Source: Flavobacterium succinicans LMG 10402
GTDB lineage: Bacteria > Bacteroidota > Bacteroidia > Flavobacteriales > Flavobacteriaceae
DNA: 64,000 nucleotides
Direction: 5' to 3'
NCBI RefSeq assembly: GCF_000611675.1
Contig: NZ_JATV01000006.1
Coordinates: 248,001-312,000 of the forward strand
Shown: one piece after another, positions 8,396-15,367 of the stretch
Numbering within the stretch: position 1 is the first letter of the stretch
Layout: each line of letters opens with the position of its first letter
Made by a program: the position numbers and the translations under genes
Notes under the pieces: model-generated
The model's database searches: none
Told to the model about the DNA's origin: nothing
Seen by the model: the letters and a program-made list of their open reading frames with translations, nothing else

Positions 8396-8791
8396 ATGAA
8401 ATCAATTCAAAAATTAAGCTTAATCGCAATATTCTTATTAGCCAATTTAAATTCATATACCATTGATGGTGAATTTTTCCTAAATGTAAAAAACACTAAA
8501 GGAAACGAAATTAGTTTTTCAATGAATGGAATTGAAAAAGCTTTAATTGCTATTTACGACGCCGAAAATGAATTGGTTTACTCTGAAAATGCAAAAGGAC
8601 AAAATGGTATCATCAAACATTACGATCTTGCTGATTTACCAATGGGAACTTACACTTTAGTGGTAACTACTGCACTTAAAGAAGTAAAACACGAAATCAA
8701 AGTAAATAGTGGTAATTCTGTTTTAAACAGAAGAGCTTATTTAGAAGTTTACAAAAATTCATTCAAAAATAACTCGCTGGTTTCAAAATAA
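8396..8791 (+). CDS. Small secreted beta-sandwich protein, paralog 1 of 3
   Basis: A 131-residue protein: a signal peptide (MKSIQKL to about NSYT) and one domain of about 100 residues. The domain pattern, SFSMNG..ALIAIYDAENELVYSE..GIIKHYDLADLPMGTY TLVV followed by KEVKHEI, recalls the beta-sandwich of type IX secretion C-terminal domains (Por_Secre_tail: strand, YD-x-x-G/N, L-x-G-x-Y), but there is no cargo domain in front. It shares about half its residues with the proteins at 9019 and 10066. Own promoter and terminator. Function unknown; the CTD-like fold is my inference. Confidence 0.85.
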   Translation: MKSIQKLSLIAIFLLANLNSYTIDGEFFLNVKNTKGNEISFSMNGIEKALIAIYDAENELVYSENAKGQNGIIKHYDLADLPMGTYTLVVTTALKEVKHEIKVNSGNSVLNRRAYLEVYKNSFKNNSLVSK

Positions 8792-8827
8792 TAAGGTCAA
8801 GAAACTAGAATTTATACTTTTTTTTTT

Positions 8828-8853
8828 AAAAGCTGTCTTGATGGACAGCTTTT
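8828..8853 (+). terminator. Terminator of secreted paralog 1
   Basis: Stem aaaagctgtc (8828-8837) with gacagctttt (8844-8853), 6-base loop, then more T. Confidence 0.85.
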
Positions 8854-8917
8854 TTTATGCCACAATAAAACATAAAACAGATTAGTAAAATTCATTTTAA
8901 TCCATTAATAGATCATA

Positions 8918-8955
8918 ATGACAAAATAGCATATGTATCAGAAAAAATAGTTGTG
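8918..8955 (+). promoter_or_regulatory. Conserved upstream element, copy 2
   Basis: ATGACAAAATAGCATA with a following GAAAAAA and GTTGT matches the element at 8287-8327 with few differences. TAGCATATGT is at 8927-8936 and ends 14 bases before the -33 TTG. Confidence 0.5.
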
Positions 8956-8983
8956 ATATCAGGAACTAATAAAATTAATTTTG
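8951..8983 (+). promoter_or_regulatory. Promoter of secreted paralog 2
   Basis: TTG (8951-8953), a 22-base spacer and TAATTTTG (8976-8983), 36 bases before the ATG at 9019. Confidence 0.6.
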
Positions 8984-9018
8984 TAAGACAAATAACAACC
9001 AAACTAAAACCAAATAGC

Positions 9019-9417
9019 ATGAAATCTATCTCAACTTTTTTATTCGCTGTATTTTTATTCGCCTTCAGTATTAAAACGTACGCCATTGAAGGCGATTTTA
9101 TTCTTACTGTCAAAAAAAGACAGGGAAATGAAATTCATTTTATATTAAATGGTAAACAAAAAATAAAGATTTCCATTGTTGATGCCGCTAACAAAGAATT
9201 ATTCTCAGAACAGGCTATTGGCGAAAAAGGAATTACAAAAACCTATAATCTTGATGAATTTCCAGAAGGCCAATATTATTTAATTGTATCTAGTGATCTT
9301 AAATCGGTAAAGCACAAAATAACCATTACTCAATCCAATTCACAATTGAGTAAAAATCCAATCGTAGAAGTATACCTAAACAAGGCAGACAAAAAAAAAT
9401 TATTTACAGTGCAATAA
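9019..9417 (+). CDS. Small secreted beta-sandwich protein, paralog 2 of 3
   Basis: The frame is open from 8953, but the ATG at 9019 starts a signal peptide (MKSISTF to about TYA) and lies at the right distance from the promoter; upstream codons overlap that promoter. The 132-residue product has the same single domain as its neighbours: IEGDF, KRQGNEIHF, KISIVDAANKELFSE, GITKTYNLDEFPEGQYYLIV, KSVKHKI. The tail ends in lysines (KADKKKLF). Own promoter and terminator, so the three paralogs are separate units. Function unknown. Confidence 0.85.
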   Translation: MKSISTFLFAVFLFAFSIKTYAIEGDFILTVKKRQGNEIHFILNGKQKIKISIVDAANKELFSEQAIGEKGITKTYNLDEFPEGQYYLIVSSDLKSVKHKITITQSNSQLSKNPIVEVYLNKADKKKLFTVQ

Positions 9418-9441
9418 ATTTGTATTATCCATTTTCACACT

Positions 9442-9468
9442 AAGAAGACCATCCTAAGCGGTCTTCTT
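9442..9468 (+). terminator. Terminator of secreted paralog 2
   Basis: Stem aagaagacc (9442-9450) with ggtcttctt (9460-9468), then a run of T. Confidence 0.85.
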
Positions 9469-9994
9469 TTTTTTTAGTATTGAGCATTCCTTTTACTTTA
9501 CCATAAAAAGACTTGCTGATACCCTTCAATACTGTTCTTTTTACAGAATAAAACAAAAAATAACATTTACAACTCGTTTCAGAATATAGTAAAAGATTAG
9601 CTCACCAACTATTCATTAGGATTTTTCGAATAACCATATACTTTTGAAACTTCTTAACACCACTAATTAGTTTCACCCATTTCATCTGTTTTGCAAACAC
9701 ACTATGTTCTCCGCTACTGCTACACTAACAAATTCGAAAAAATCAAAGCATTTATTTATACAAAAACAGATTAAAAACTAAAATTATATTATTATCATAA
9801 AAAAAGCCAATTTTTCAATTTTTATACGTTACAAAAATTCTTTAGATGATAAAAAAAACAATAAAAATCATTTTTCAATACACATTTCATATCTAGAACC
9901 TATACTATATTAACTAAAACATATGCTAAATTACCAAAAACAACACTACTACGTTTTCGAAAGGTTAAAATAACAACTAAATTAGAAAATCCTG
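9469..9994. other. Gene-free AT-rich stretch
   Basis: About 530 bases before the promoter of paralog 3, with no open frame of note and no RNA gene I can recognise. The only signal I see is ACATATGCTA at 9919-9928, which is the reverse complement of the TAGCATATGT box upstream of paralog 2. Confidence 0.5.
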
Positions 9995-10028
9995 TTGTGT
10001 TTGAATAAAACATGTTCAAGTAATTTAG
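9995..10028 (+). promoter_or_regulatory. Promoter of secreted paralog 3
   Basis: TTG (9995-9997), a 23-base spacer and TAATTTAG (10021-10028), one base off the box of the other two, 37 bases before the ATG. ATTAGAAAA just before the TTG also recurs upstream of paralog 1. Confidence 0.5.
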
Positions 10029-10065
10029 CACCAGAAATTCTAACTAACAACTTAAAACAAACATT

Positions 10066-10464
10066 ATGAAAACATTCTCAAAATTAGGTTTAGTAGCAGT
10101 ATTTGCCCTAGCAAGTTTAAACACTTACGCAATTGAAGGAGATTTTTTACTGAATGTAAAAAAAAGAACTGGAAACGAAATTAGTTTTTCTCTTAATGGC
10201 CAACAAAATGTTATAATTTCGATTTATGATCAAGAAAACAATCTATTGTTTACTGAAAAAGCATCAGGAAAAAATGGAATCATAAAAAACTACAATCTAG
10301 AAGAATTTCCACAAGGAAAATACTATTTAGTAGTTGAAAACAAACTAAAATCAGTAAAGCATGAAATCGCTATTGATAAAAAAGAATTAGTAGTCAACAG
10401 AAAAGCTATCGCTGAAGTTTTTAAAAACAATGCACAAAAAATTGTAGCTACAATCAACAAATAA
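10066..10464 (+). CDS. Small secreted beta-sandwich protein, paralog 3 of 3
   Basis: A 132-residue protein with a signal peptide (MKTFSKL to NTYA) and the same domain as the two upstream genes: IEGDFLLNVKKRTGNEISF, VIISIYDQENNLLFTE, GIIKNYNLEEFPQGKYYLVV, KSVKHEI. It is closest to paralog 2 in the IEGDF and NLDEFP/NLEEFP segments and to paralog 1 in the GNEISF and NGIIK segments. A terminator follows. Function unknown; probably periplasmic or surface located. Confidence 0.85.
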   Translation: MKTFSKLGLVAVFALASLNTYAIEGDFLLNVKKRTGNEISFSLNGQQNVIISIYDQENNLLFTEKASGKNGIIKNYNLEEFPQGKYYLVVENKLKSVKHEIAIDKKELVVNRKAIAEVFKNNAQKIVATINK

Positions 10465-10484
10465 AACACAAACAACAAAATAAG

Positions 10485-10505
10485 AGCCGACTCCAAAAGT
10501 CGGCT
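10485..10505. terminator. Terminator between converging genes
   Basis: Stem agccgact (10485-10492) with agtcggct (10498-10505), 5-base loop, T-run on the plus strand; the minus-strand side has a weaker T-rich tail. Confidence 0.8.
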
Positions 10506-10511
10506 TTTTGT

Positions 10512-11150
10512 TTATAATGGAACTACAACTCCAAACTCAATATTTTTAGTATTAAAACCTGCATTCGATTGCTTTAATCCTGCATTAGAAACATGCCTAT
10601 AACTGGGACGAATATCAATAATAAAATGCTTTAACTCTAGAGTATACCCAAGCGCTAGAATATCACAAAAAGCAAAACCTTTAGACAAGCGTTCGGTCTC
10701 GGTATCCGTAAGCATAGGACTTATGCTTCCTAAAACGTAAATAGCACTTCGTTTACTGATCTTTTTTTGAACCGTCATTCCTAAATGCAAAACACCTTCG
10801 TTAATGGTTTTTAATTGCATAAAAGCGTCTCGTTTGGCTTCATAATTTGGCGTTTCAGGTTTTACAAAATAAAAATTCAGCAATTGATGAGAAGCGTGAT
10901 TGTATTCTGGGCCAAAGAAAAAAGAAAAATCAATTCCCTTGTAAGTCCCCCATTTTTTATAAAACAACACTTTATAACTGGAATTGGTATACGTATAATC
11001 GGTGTTTTTAAAAGCATTTCCTGTTCCATAAGAAAAACCTACTTTCCAACTATCATTACTCGATTGACACCATATAAGATTACTACAAAGGAGAAATAAA
11101 AAAAGAAATAAATAATCGCATGCACTTAATTGAGTTAAATAAAAAAGCAT
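10512..11150 (-). CDS. Acyloxyacyl hydrolase, PagL-like lipid A deacylase
   Basis: A 212-residue predicted outer-membrane barrel with a hydrophobic leader (LFLFLFLLCS..IWCQ). Near the C-terminus (about residues 183-205) it has RHVSNAGLKQSNAGFNTKNIEFG, shown here as RHVSNAG and then SNAGFNTKN: this is the PagL signature, in which the His and Ser of H-x-S-N-A are catalytic. PagL enzymes remove the 3-O acyl chain of lipid A. The ATG at 11150 lies inside the hairpin of the upstream gene's terminator; no other ATG precedes the leader, so the start or the transcript start is uncertain. It may depend on read-through. Confidence 0.8.
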   Translation of the reverse strand: MLFYLTQLSACDYLFLFLFLLCSNLIWCQSSNDSWKVGFSYGTGNAFKNTDYTYTNSSYKVLFYKKWGTYKGIDFSFFFGPEYNHASHQLLNFYFVKPETPNYEAKRDAFMQLKTINEGVLHLGMTVQKKISKRSAIYVLGSISPMLTDTETERLSKGFAFCDILALGYTLELKHFIIDIRPSYRHVSNAGLKQSNAGFNTKNIEFGVVVPL

Positions 11151-11171
11151 TCCTATGACTCTAGGAATGCT
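11141..11171 (-). terminator. Terminator of the prolyl oligopeptidase gene
   Basis: Stem agcattcct (11146-11154) with aggaatgct (11163-11171), 8-base loop, five T or more on the minus strand. The downstream arm contains the predicted start codon of the PagL-like gene. Confidence 0.8.
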
Positions 11172-11196
11172 TTCAAAAGTAAACTAAAAATTTGTA

Positions 11197-13305
11197 TTAT
11201 TTAGGAATGGATTTAAATCCCATATTGAACAAAGTAAACGCCTGAATATCGGCAGCTTCTTCAATTGTCTTAGACACTGGTTTTCCAGCGCCATGTCCCG
11301 CATTGGTCTCAATACGAATCAAAACGGGGTTACTGCCTGTTTGTTTTTCTTGTAATTCAGCAGCAAATTTAAAACTGTGCGCCGGAACTACACGATCATC
11401 ATGATCTCCAGTGGTTACTAATGTAGCAGGATATTTTACTCCTGATTTTACATTATGCACTGGCGAATAGCCTTTTAAATAGGCAAACATTTCTTTAGAA
11501 TCTTCAGCTGTGCCATAGTCGTACGCCCAACCTGCACCAGCAGTAAATGTATGATAACGCAACATATCCAAAACACCAACCGCAGGAAGTGCAACCTTCA
11601 TCAAGTCGGGTCTTTGTGTCATTACAGCTCCAACCAATAAACCACCGTTAGAACCACCACGAATTGCTAAGAAATCGGATGAAGTATATTTTTGAGCAAT
11701 TAAATACTCACCCGCCGCAATGAAATCATCAAATACATTTTGTTTTTGCATTTTGGTTCCCGCGTCGTGCCATTTTTTACCGTATTCACCGCCTCCACGC
11801 ATATTGGCAACAGCATAAATTCCGCCCATTTCTAACCAAACCGCATTGGCAATGCTAAAACTTGGTGTTAAACTCACATTAAATCCACCATAACCATACA
11901 AAATAGCTGGATTCTTTCCGTTTAATTGCAATCCTTTCTTATGGGTAATAATCATCGGAACTTTGGTTCCGTCTTTTGAAGTAAAAAATACTTGTTTAGA
12001 CTCATAATTTTCAGAAACAAAATCAACTTTAGGCTTAACATAAACAGACGACTTACCACTTTCAGGGAAGAAGGTATAAGTGGTTCCTGGTGTAACGTAG
12101 TTGGTAAATGAAAAATACAACTCTTTATCTTTGGCTTTGCCTCCAAAACCTGAAGCTGTACCAACACCTGGCAAGGCAATAGTACGGATTAGTTTTCCTT
12201 TATAATCAAATTGTTTGACCACAGACACAGCGTCTTTCATATAATTAGCAAAAATATATCCAGCACCAGTCGATGGATTTAATACTTGCTCGGTTTCTGG
12301 AATCAAATCTTTCCAGTTTTCAACACCTGGGTTTACTACATCTACAGTAACAATTCTTTTGTTAGGCGCTTTTAAATTGGTAACAATAAACAATGTACTG
12401 CCTTCATTATCCAATACATCAACATCATATTCAAATCCTTTATGAATAGCAACAATAGGGCTATTTGTAACAGACAAATCTTTAAAGTACAATTCATTTC
12501 CTGAGGTAGAATTAGCCGCAGAAATAAACAAATAACGATTATCATCCGATACATAGCCACCAACATATCTGCGTTTTTCTTGATCTCCAAATAGAATAGC
12601 GTCTTCTGCTTGTTTAGTTCCAAGCTTATGAAAGAATAAGCGGTGTTGGTCTGTTTTTGCAGAAAGTTCACTTCCTTTTGGTTTTTCGTAACTAGAATAA
12701 AAAATTCCTTCATTCCCTTTCCAAGACAAACCACTAAACTTTACATCCACCAAAGGTTCACCAATGCTCTGCTTCGTTTTAGCATCAATAAAAATAACTT
12801 TCCTCCAATCACTTCCCGCTTCTGAGATGGAATAAGCCACTAAAGAACCATCTTTAGAAAAACTCACACCATCCAATGAAGTTGTAGCGTCTTTAGAAAA
12901 AGTATTGGGATCTAAAAACAACTCTTCAGTACCTTTAGCATCTTTTCTAAACAATACTGATTGGTTTTGCAATCCATTATTTTTATAATAATACGTATAA
13001 TCTCCTTCTTTGAAAGGTGCCGATACTTTTTCGTAATTCCAAAGTTTTTCCATACGAGCTTTAATCGTATTTCGAAAAGGAATCGCTGCTAAATAATCGA
13101 AGGTCACTTTGTTTTGCTCTTTTACCCATTCGGCAGTCTCGGCTGAACGGTCATCTTCCAACCATCTAAAAGGGTCTGGAATAGAATTACCAAAATAAAC
13201 ATCTACTTTGTCAGTCTTTTTAGTGGCAGGATACTTTATCGCGGATTGCCCATACGAAAGCAAAGAAGAAGAAACAATCATAGTACTTAAAATTACTTTT
13301 TTCAT
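11197..13305 (-). CDS. Secreted prolyl oligopeptidase (peptidase family S9A)
   Basis: A 702-residue protein with a signal peptide (MKKVILS to SYGQ), so it acts in the periplasm or outside. An N-terminal seven-bladed propeller (about 80-420, starting [17 protein letters not shown]) precedes the alpha/beta hydrolase domain. Catalytic residues are visible: Ser in [11 protein letters not shown] near 549, Asp in [10 protein letters not shown] near 633, His in NAGHGAGK near 672. It cleaves short peptides after proline. Stands alone with its own -7 box and terminator. Confidence 0.96.
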   Translation of the reverse strand: MKKVILSTMIVSSSLLSYGQSAIKYPATKKTDKVDVYFGNSIPDPFRWLEDDRSAETAEWVKEQNKVTFDYLAAIPFRNTIKARMEKLWNYEKVSAPFKEGDYTYYYKNNGLQNQSVLFRKDAKGTEELFLDPNTFSKDATTSLDGVSFSKDGSLVAYSISEAGSDWRKVIFIDAKTKQSIGEPLVDVKFSGLSWKGNEGIFYSSYEKPKGSELSAKTDQHRLFFHKLGTKQAEDAILFGDQEKRRYVGGYVSDDNRYLFISAANSTSGNELYFKDLSVTNSPIVAIHKGFEYDVDVLDNEGSTLFIVTNLKAPNKRIVTVDVVNPGVENWKDLIPETEQVLNPSTGAGYIFANYMKDAVSVVKQFDYKGKLIRTIALPGVGTASGFGGKAKDKELYFSFTNYVTPGTTYTFFPESGKSSVYVKPKVDFVSENYESKQVFFTSKDGTKVPMIITHKKGLQLNGKNPAILYGYGGFNVSLTPSFSIANAVWLEMGGIYAVANMRGGGEYGKKWHDAGTKMQKQNVFDDFIAAGEYLIAQKYTSSDFLAIRGGSNGGLLVGAVMTQRPDLMKVALPAVGVLDMLRYHTFTAGAGWAYDYGTAEDSKEMFAYLKGYSPVHNVKSGVKYPATLVTTGDHDDRVVPAHSFKFAAELQEKQTGSNPVLIRIETNAGHGAGKPVSKTIEEAADIQAFTLFNMGFKSIPK

Positions 13306-13357
13306 ATATGTGAAATTAATTTAAAATGGAAGACAATTTGATAAAAATACTTCAAAA

Positions 13358-13365
13358 CAAATCTA
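13358..13365 (-). promoter_or_regulatory. Candidate -7 box (TAGATTTG) of the prolyl oligopeptidase gene
   Basis: TAGATTTG on the minus strand, 52 bases before the ATG at 13305. Confidence 0.4.
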
Positions 13366-13407
13366 ATAAATTACCCTCAAAGTAAATATAAAACAAAAGT
13401 TATTTTT

Positions 13408-13498
13408 GGGCGTGCCCCTCCATAAAAATTCCGGGTCGGGCTGTACGTTCCCGCTTCCCGATGAAAAATCGGGAGAGCTCCACTGCCATCCCTCACGC
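13408..13498 (-). repeat. Dispersed variable-core palindromic repeat, copy A (divergent)
   Basis: A GC-richer island in AT-rich DNA. Read on the minus strand it has a GAGGGATGGCAGTGG flank, a hairpin core (tcccgat 13456-13462 with atcggga 13468-13474) and an AGCCCGACCC flank. It has the same order of parts as the copies at 28465, 35038 and 59228, though the flank sequence differs. It lies 3' of secDF, before the prolyl oligopeptidase gene. Confidence 0.55.
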
Positions 13499-13560
13499 AA
13501 CTGATCAACAATTCCTATTTTAGTTAACACAACTACAAACCTAATGAGTAAACAAAAAAA

Positions 13561-13567
13561 GGGCGCA
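13561..13567 (-). terminator. Split secDF terminator, distal arm
   Basis: GGGCGCA here and TGCGCCC at 15339-15345 are the two arms of one hairpin, with seven A on the outside (T on the minus strand). Removing the IS and one target copy restores the arms around a short loop. This would have been the secDF terminator. Confidence 0.75.
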
Positions 13568-13575
13568 TCATACAA
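13567..13575. repeat. Target-site duplication, left copy
   Basis: ATCATACAA, directly repeated at 15330-15338 on the other side of the insertion sequence. Confidence 0.85.
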
Positions 13576-13618
13576 GAGGCCACTGAAAAAGTACTTTAAG
13601 GAATAAAAGCGATAATTA

Positions 13619-13655
13619 AAGGAGTAGAAAGCTTAGCTTTCCTGCTCCTTTTTTA
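13619..13655 (+). terminator. Hairpin at the left end of the IS
   Basis: Imperfect stem: aaggag (13619-13624) with ctcctt (13645-13650), and inner gaaagc (13627-13632) with gctttc (13636-13641), followed by T-run. Placed before the transposase start, it would block incoming transcripts. Confidence 0.6.
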
Positions 13656-13687
13656 TTATATTTAGCTGTAATTTTAATATTTTTTAA

Positions 13688-15136
13688 GTGTTAGTACAGC
13701 AACAAACAATACGATTCAGCGAGCATTCTACATTGTATGATTTAATCGTTCCAAAGGAAAATATTTTAAGAAAGATCAATGATTTGATTGATTTTTCCTT
13801 TATTTACGACGAGTTATTGAATAAATACTGCGCCGATAATGGGCGTATGGCAGAAAGTCCTGTTCGTATGTTCAAGTATCTGCTTCTTAAAACAATTTAT
13901 ACCGTTTCTGATGTTGATGTAGTAGAGCGTTCGCGTTACGATATGTCCTTTAAATATTTTTTGGACATGAATCCAGAAGACGATGTTATCAATTCTAGTT
14001 CGTTGACAAAATTCAGAAGACTGCGTTTAAAAGACACCGATTTATTAAATCTATTGATAAACAAAACGGTAGCCATCGCTATTGAAAAAGGTATCATCCG
14101 TTCGAGGTCTATTATCGTTGATGCCACACATACTTTATCAAGATCCAATCCATTTTCAGCTATCGATGTATTGAGAGAACGTTCAAAACTTCTTCGAAAA
14201 ACAGTATACATCTTTGACGACCAATTCAAAGAACGTATGCCTGAAAAAAATACCGATAATGATTTAGAAAAGGAACTAGCTTATTGCAAAGACTTAGGAA
14301 AACGTATCGAAAATGAGCCATCGATAAGTTCAATACCCGCTGTGAAAGAAAAATTAAATCTGCTAAAAGAAACCCTAGAAGATACTCAAGAAAATTTAAC
14401 GCTATCAAAAGATACCGATGCAAAAATAGGCCATAAATCTGCCGAGAGCTCCTTTTTTGGATACAAGACCCATTTGGCAATGACCCAAGAACGCATCATT
14501 ACAGCGGCCGTAGTTACATCAGGAGAAAAAGGCGATGGACCGGAATTGCCTAAACTTTTAGAAATTAGTCAAGAAAACGGAATTGATGTTGACACCATTA
14601 TTGGCGATGCGGCTTATTCTGGAAAAGAAAACCTAAAAATAACAAGTGAACAAAACATTAAAATAGTAGCAAAACTAAATCCATCGATAGCACAAGGATT
14701 TAGAAAAGATGAAGATAAATTTGACTACAATAAAGATGCTGATAGGTTTGTTTGCCCAGCAGGACATATGGCAATACGAAAAGCACGAGGGGGAACCAAA
14801 GATGTCGGGGCAAATCAAGTAGATACTTATTATTTTGATATCAAAAAATGCAAGTCTTGTCCTTTAAAAGAAGGTTGCTATAAAGATGGAGCCAAAACAA
14901 AAACGTATTCGGTATCTATAAAATCAAAATTACATCAAGACCAAATAGATTTTCAAGAAACAGAATATTACAAGGAAAAAGCAAAACATCGATACAAGAT
15001 AGAGGCTAAAAATAGTGAGTTAAAAAATGTACACGGTTATGACAGAGCACTATCGTACGGTATAGACAATATGCAAATGCAGGGTGCAATGGCTATTTTT
15101 ACAGTCAATTTAAAAAGAATACTGAAATTAATGTAG
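13688..15136 (+). CDS. IS1182-family transposase
   Basis: A 482-residue DDE transposase, starting at GTG (13688). The N-terminal DUF772-type region is visible (RMAESPVRMFKYLLLK near residue 55; then YFLDMNPED, SSLTKFRRLRL). The catalytic triad candidates are Asp in SIIVDATH near 140, Asp in TIIGDAAYSG near 302 and Glu in YKIEAKNSELKNVHG near 440. A cysteine cluster CPAGH..CKSCPLKEGC lies near 355-400, as in other family members. Full length with no stop or frameshift, so probably active. Confidence 0.95.
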   Translation: MLVQQQTIRFSEHSTLYDLIVPKENILRKINDLIDFSFIYDELLNKYCADNGRMAESPVRMFKYLLLKTIYTVSDVDVVERSRYDMSFKYFLDMNPEDDVINSSSLTKFRRLRLKDTDLLNLLINKTVAIAIEKGIIRSRSIIVDATHTLSRSNPFSAIDVLRERSKLLRKTVYIFDDQFKERMPEKNTDNDLEKELAYCKDLGKRIENEPSISSIPAVKEKLNLLKETLEDTQENLTLSKDTDAKIGHKSAESSFFGYKTHLAMTQERIITAAVVTSGEKGDGPELPKLLEISQENGIDVDTIIGDAAYSGKENLKITSEQNIKIVAKLNPSIAQGFRKDEDKFDYNKDADRFVCPAGHMAIRKARGGTKDVGANQVDTYYFDIKKCKSCPLKEGCYKDGAKTKTYSVSIKSKLHQDQIDFQETEYYKEKAKHRYKIEAKNSELKNVHGYDRALSYGIDNMQMQGAMAIFTVNLKRILKLM

Positions 15137-15230
15137 CAAATCAGGTCTACTTCCAGATTCATCTAAAATGAACTTAGATAAATCGAAATGTAGCCACAAT
15201 AAAATCTCAAATAAAATTAATCAAAAAGAG

Positions 15231-15275
15231 AAAACGCTTATAAAAGGAAGGTAAAATTCCAATTATAAGCGTTTT
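15231..15275. terminator. Hairpin terminator at the right end of the IS
   Basis: Perfect 13-bp stem aaaacgcttataa (15231-15243) with ttataagcgtttt (15263-15275), then T-run on plus; T-rich also on minus. It can end the transposase transcript and may now replace the broken secDF terminator. Confidence 0.8.
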
Positions 15276-15329
15276 TTTATTGTCTAAAAACAATGCCTAT
15301 CAAATTCGACGAGGTTTTTCAGTGGCCTC

Positions 15330-15348
15330 ATCATACAATGCGCCCTTT
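15330..15348 (-). terminator. Right target copy and proximal arm of split secDF terminator
   Basis: ATCATACAA (15330-15338) is the second target copy and TGCGCCC (15339-15345) the proximal hairpin arm. Its partner arm is now 1.77 kb away at 13561-13567. Confidence 0.75.
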
Positions 15349-15367
15349 GTTATCAACAGACTATAAC

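Larger units (their letters stand above)
13576..15329 (+). mobile_element. Complete IS1182-family insertion sequence
   Basis: A 1754-bp element bounded by perfect 15-bp inverted repeats (gaggccactgaaaaa at 13576-13590 and its complement at 15315-15329) and a 9-bp direct repeat outside. It carries one intact transposase gene. Hairpins near both ends (13619-13650 and 15231-15275) would stop outside transcription from reaching the transposase and stop its own transcript. The perfect ends, intact gene and matching target copies point to a recent insertion. The target was the loop of the secDF terminator. Confidence 0.92.

Noticed and set aside
13363..13575. 70-residue frame on the minus strand
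   Set aside because: It is a translation of repeat copy A and the IS flank; composition and position do not look like a gene.
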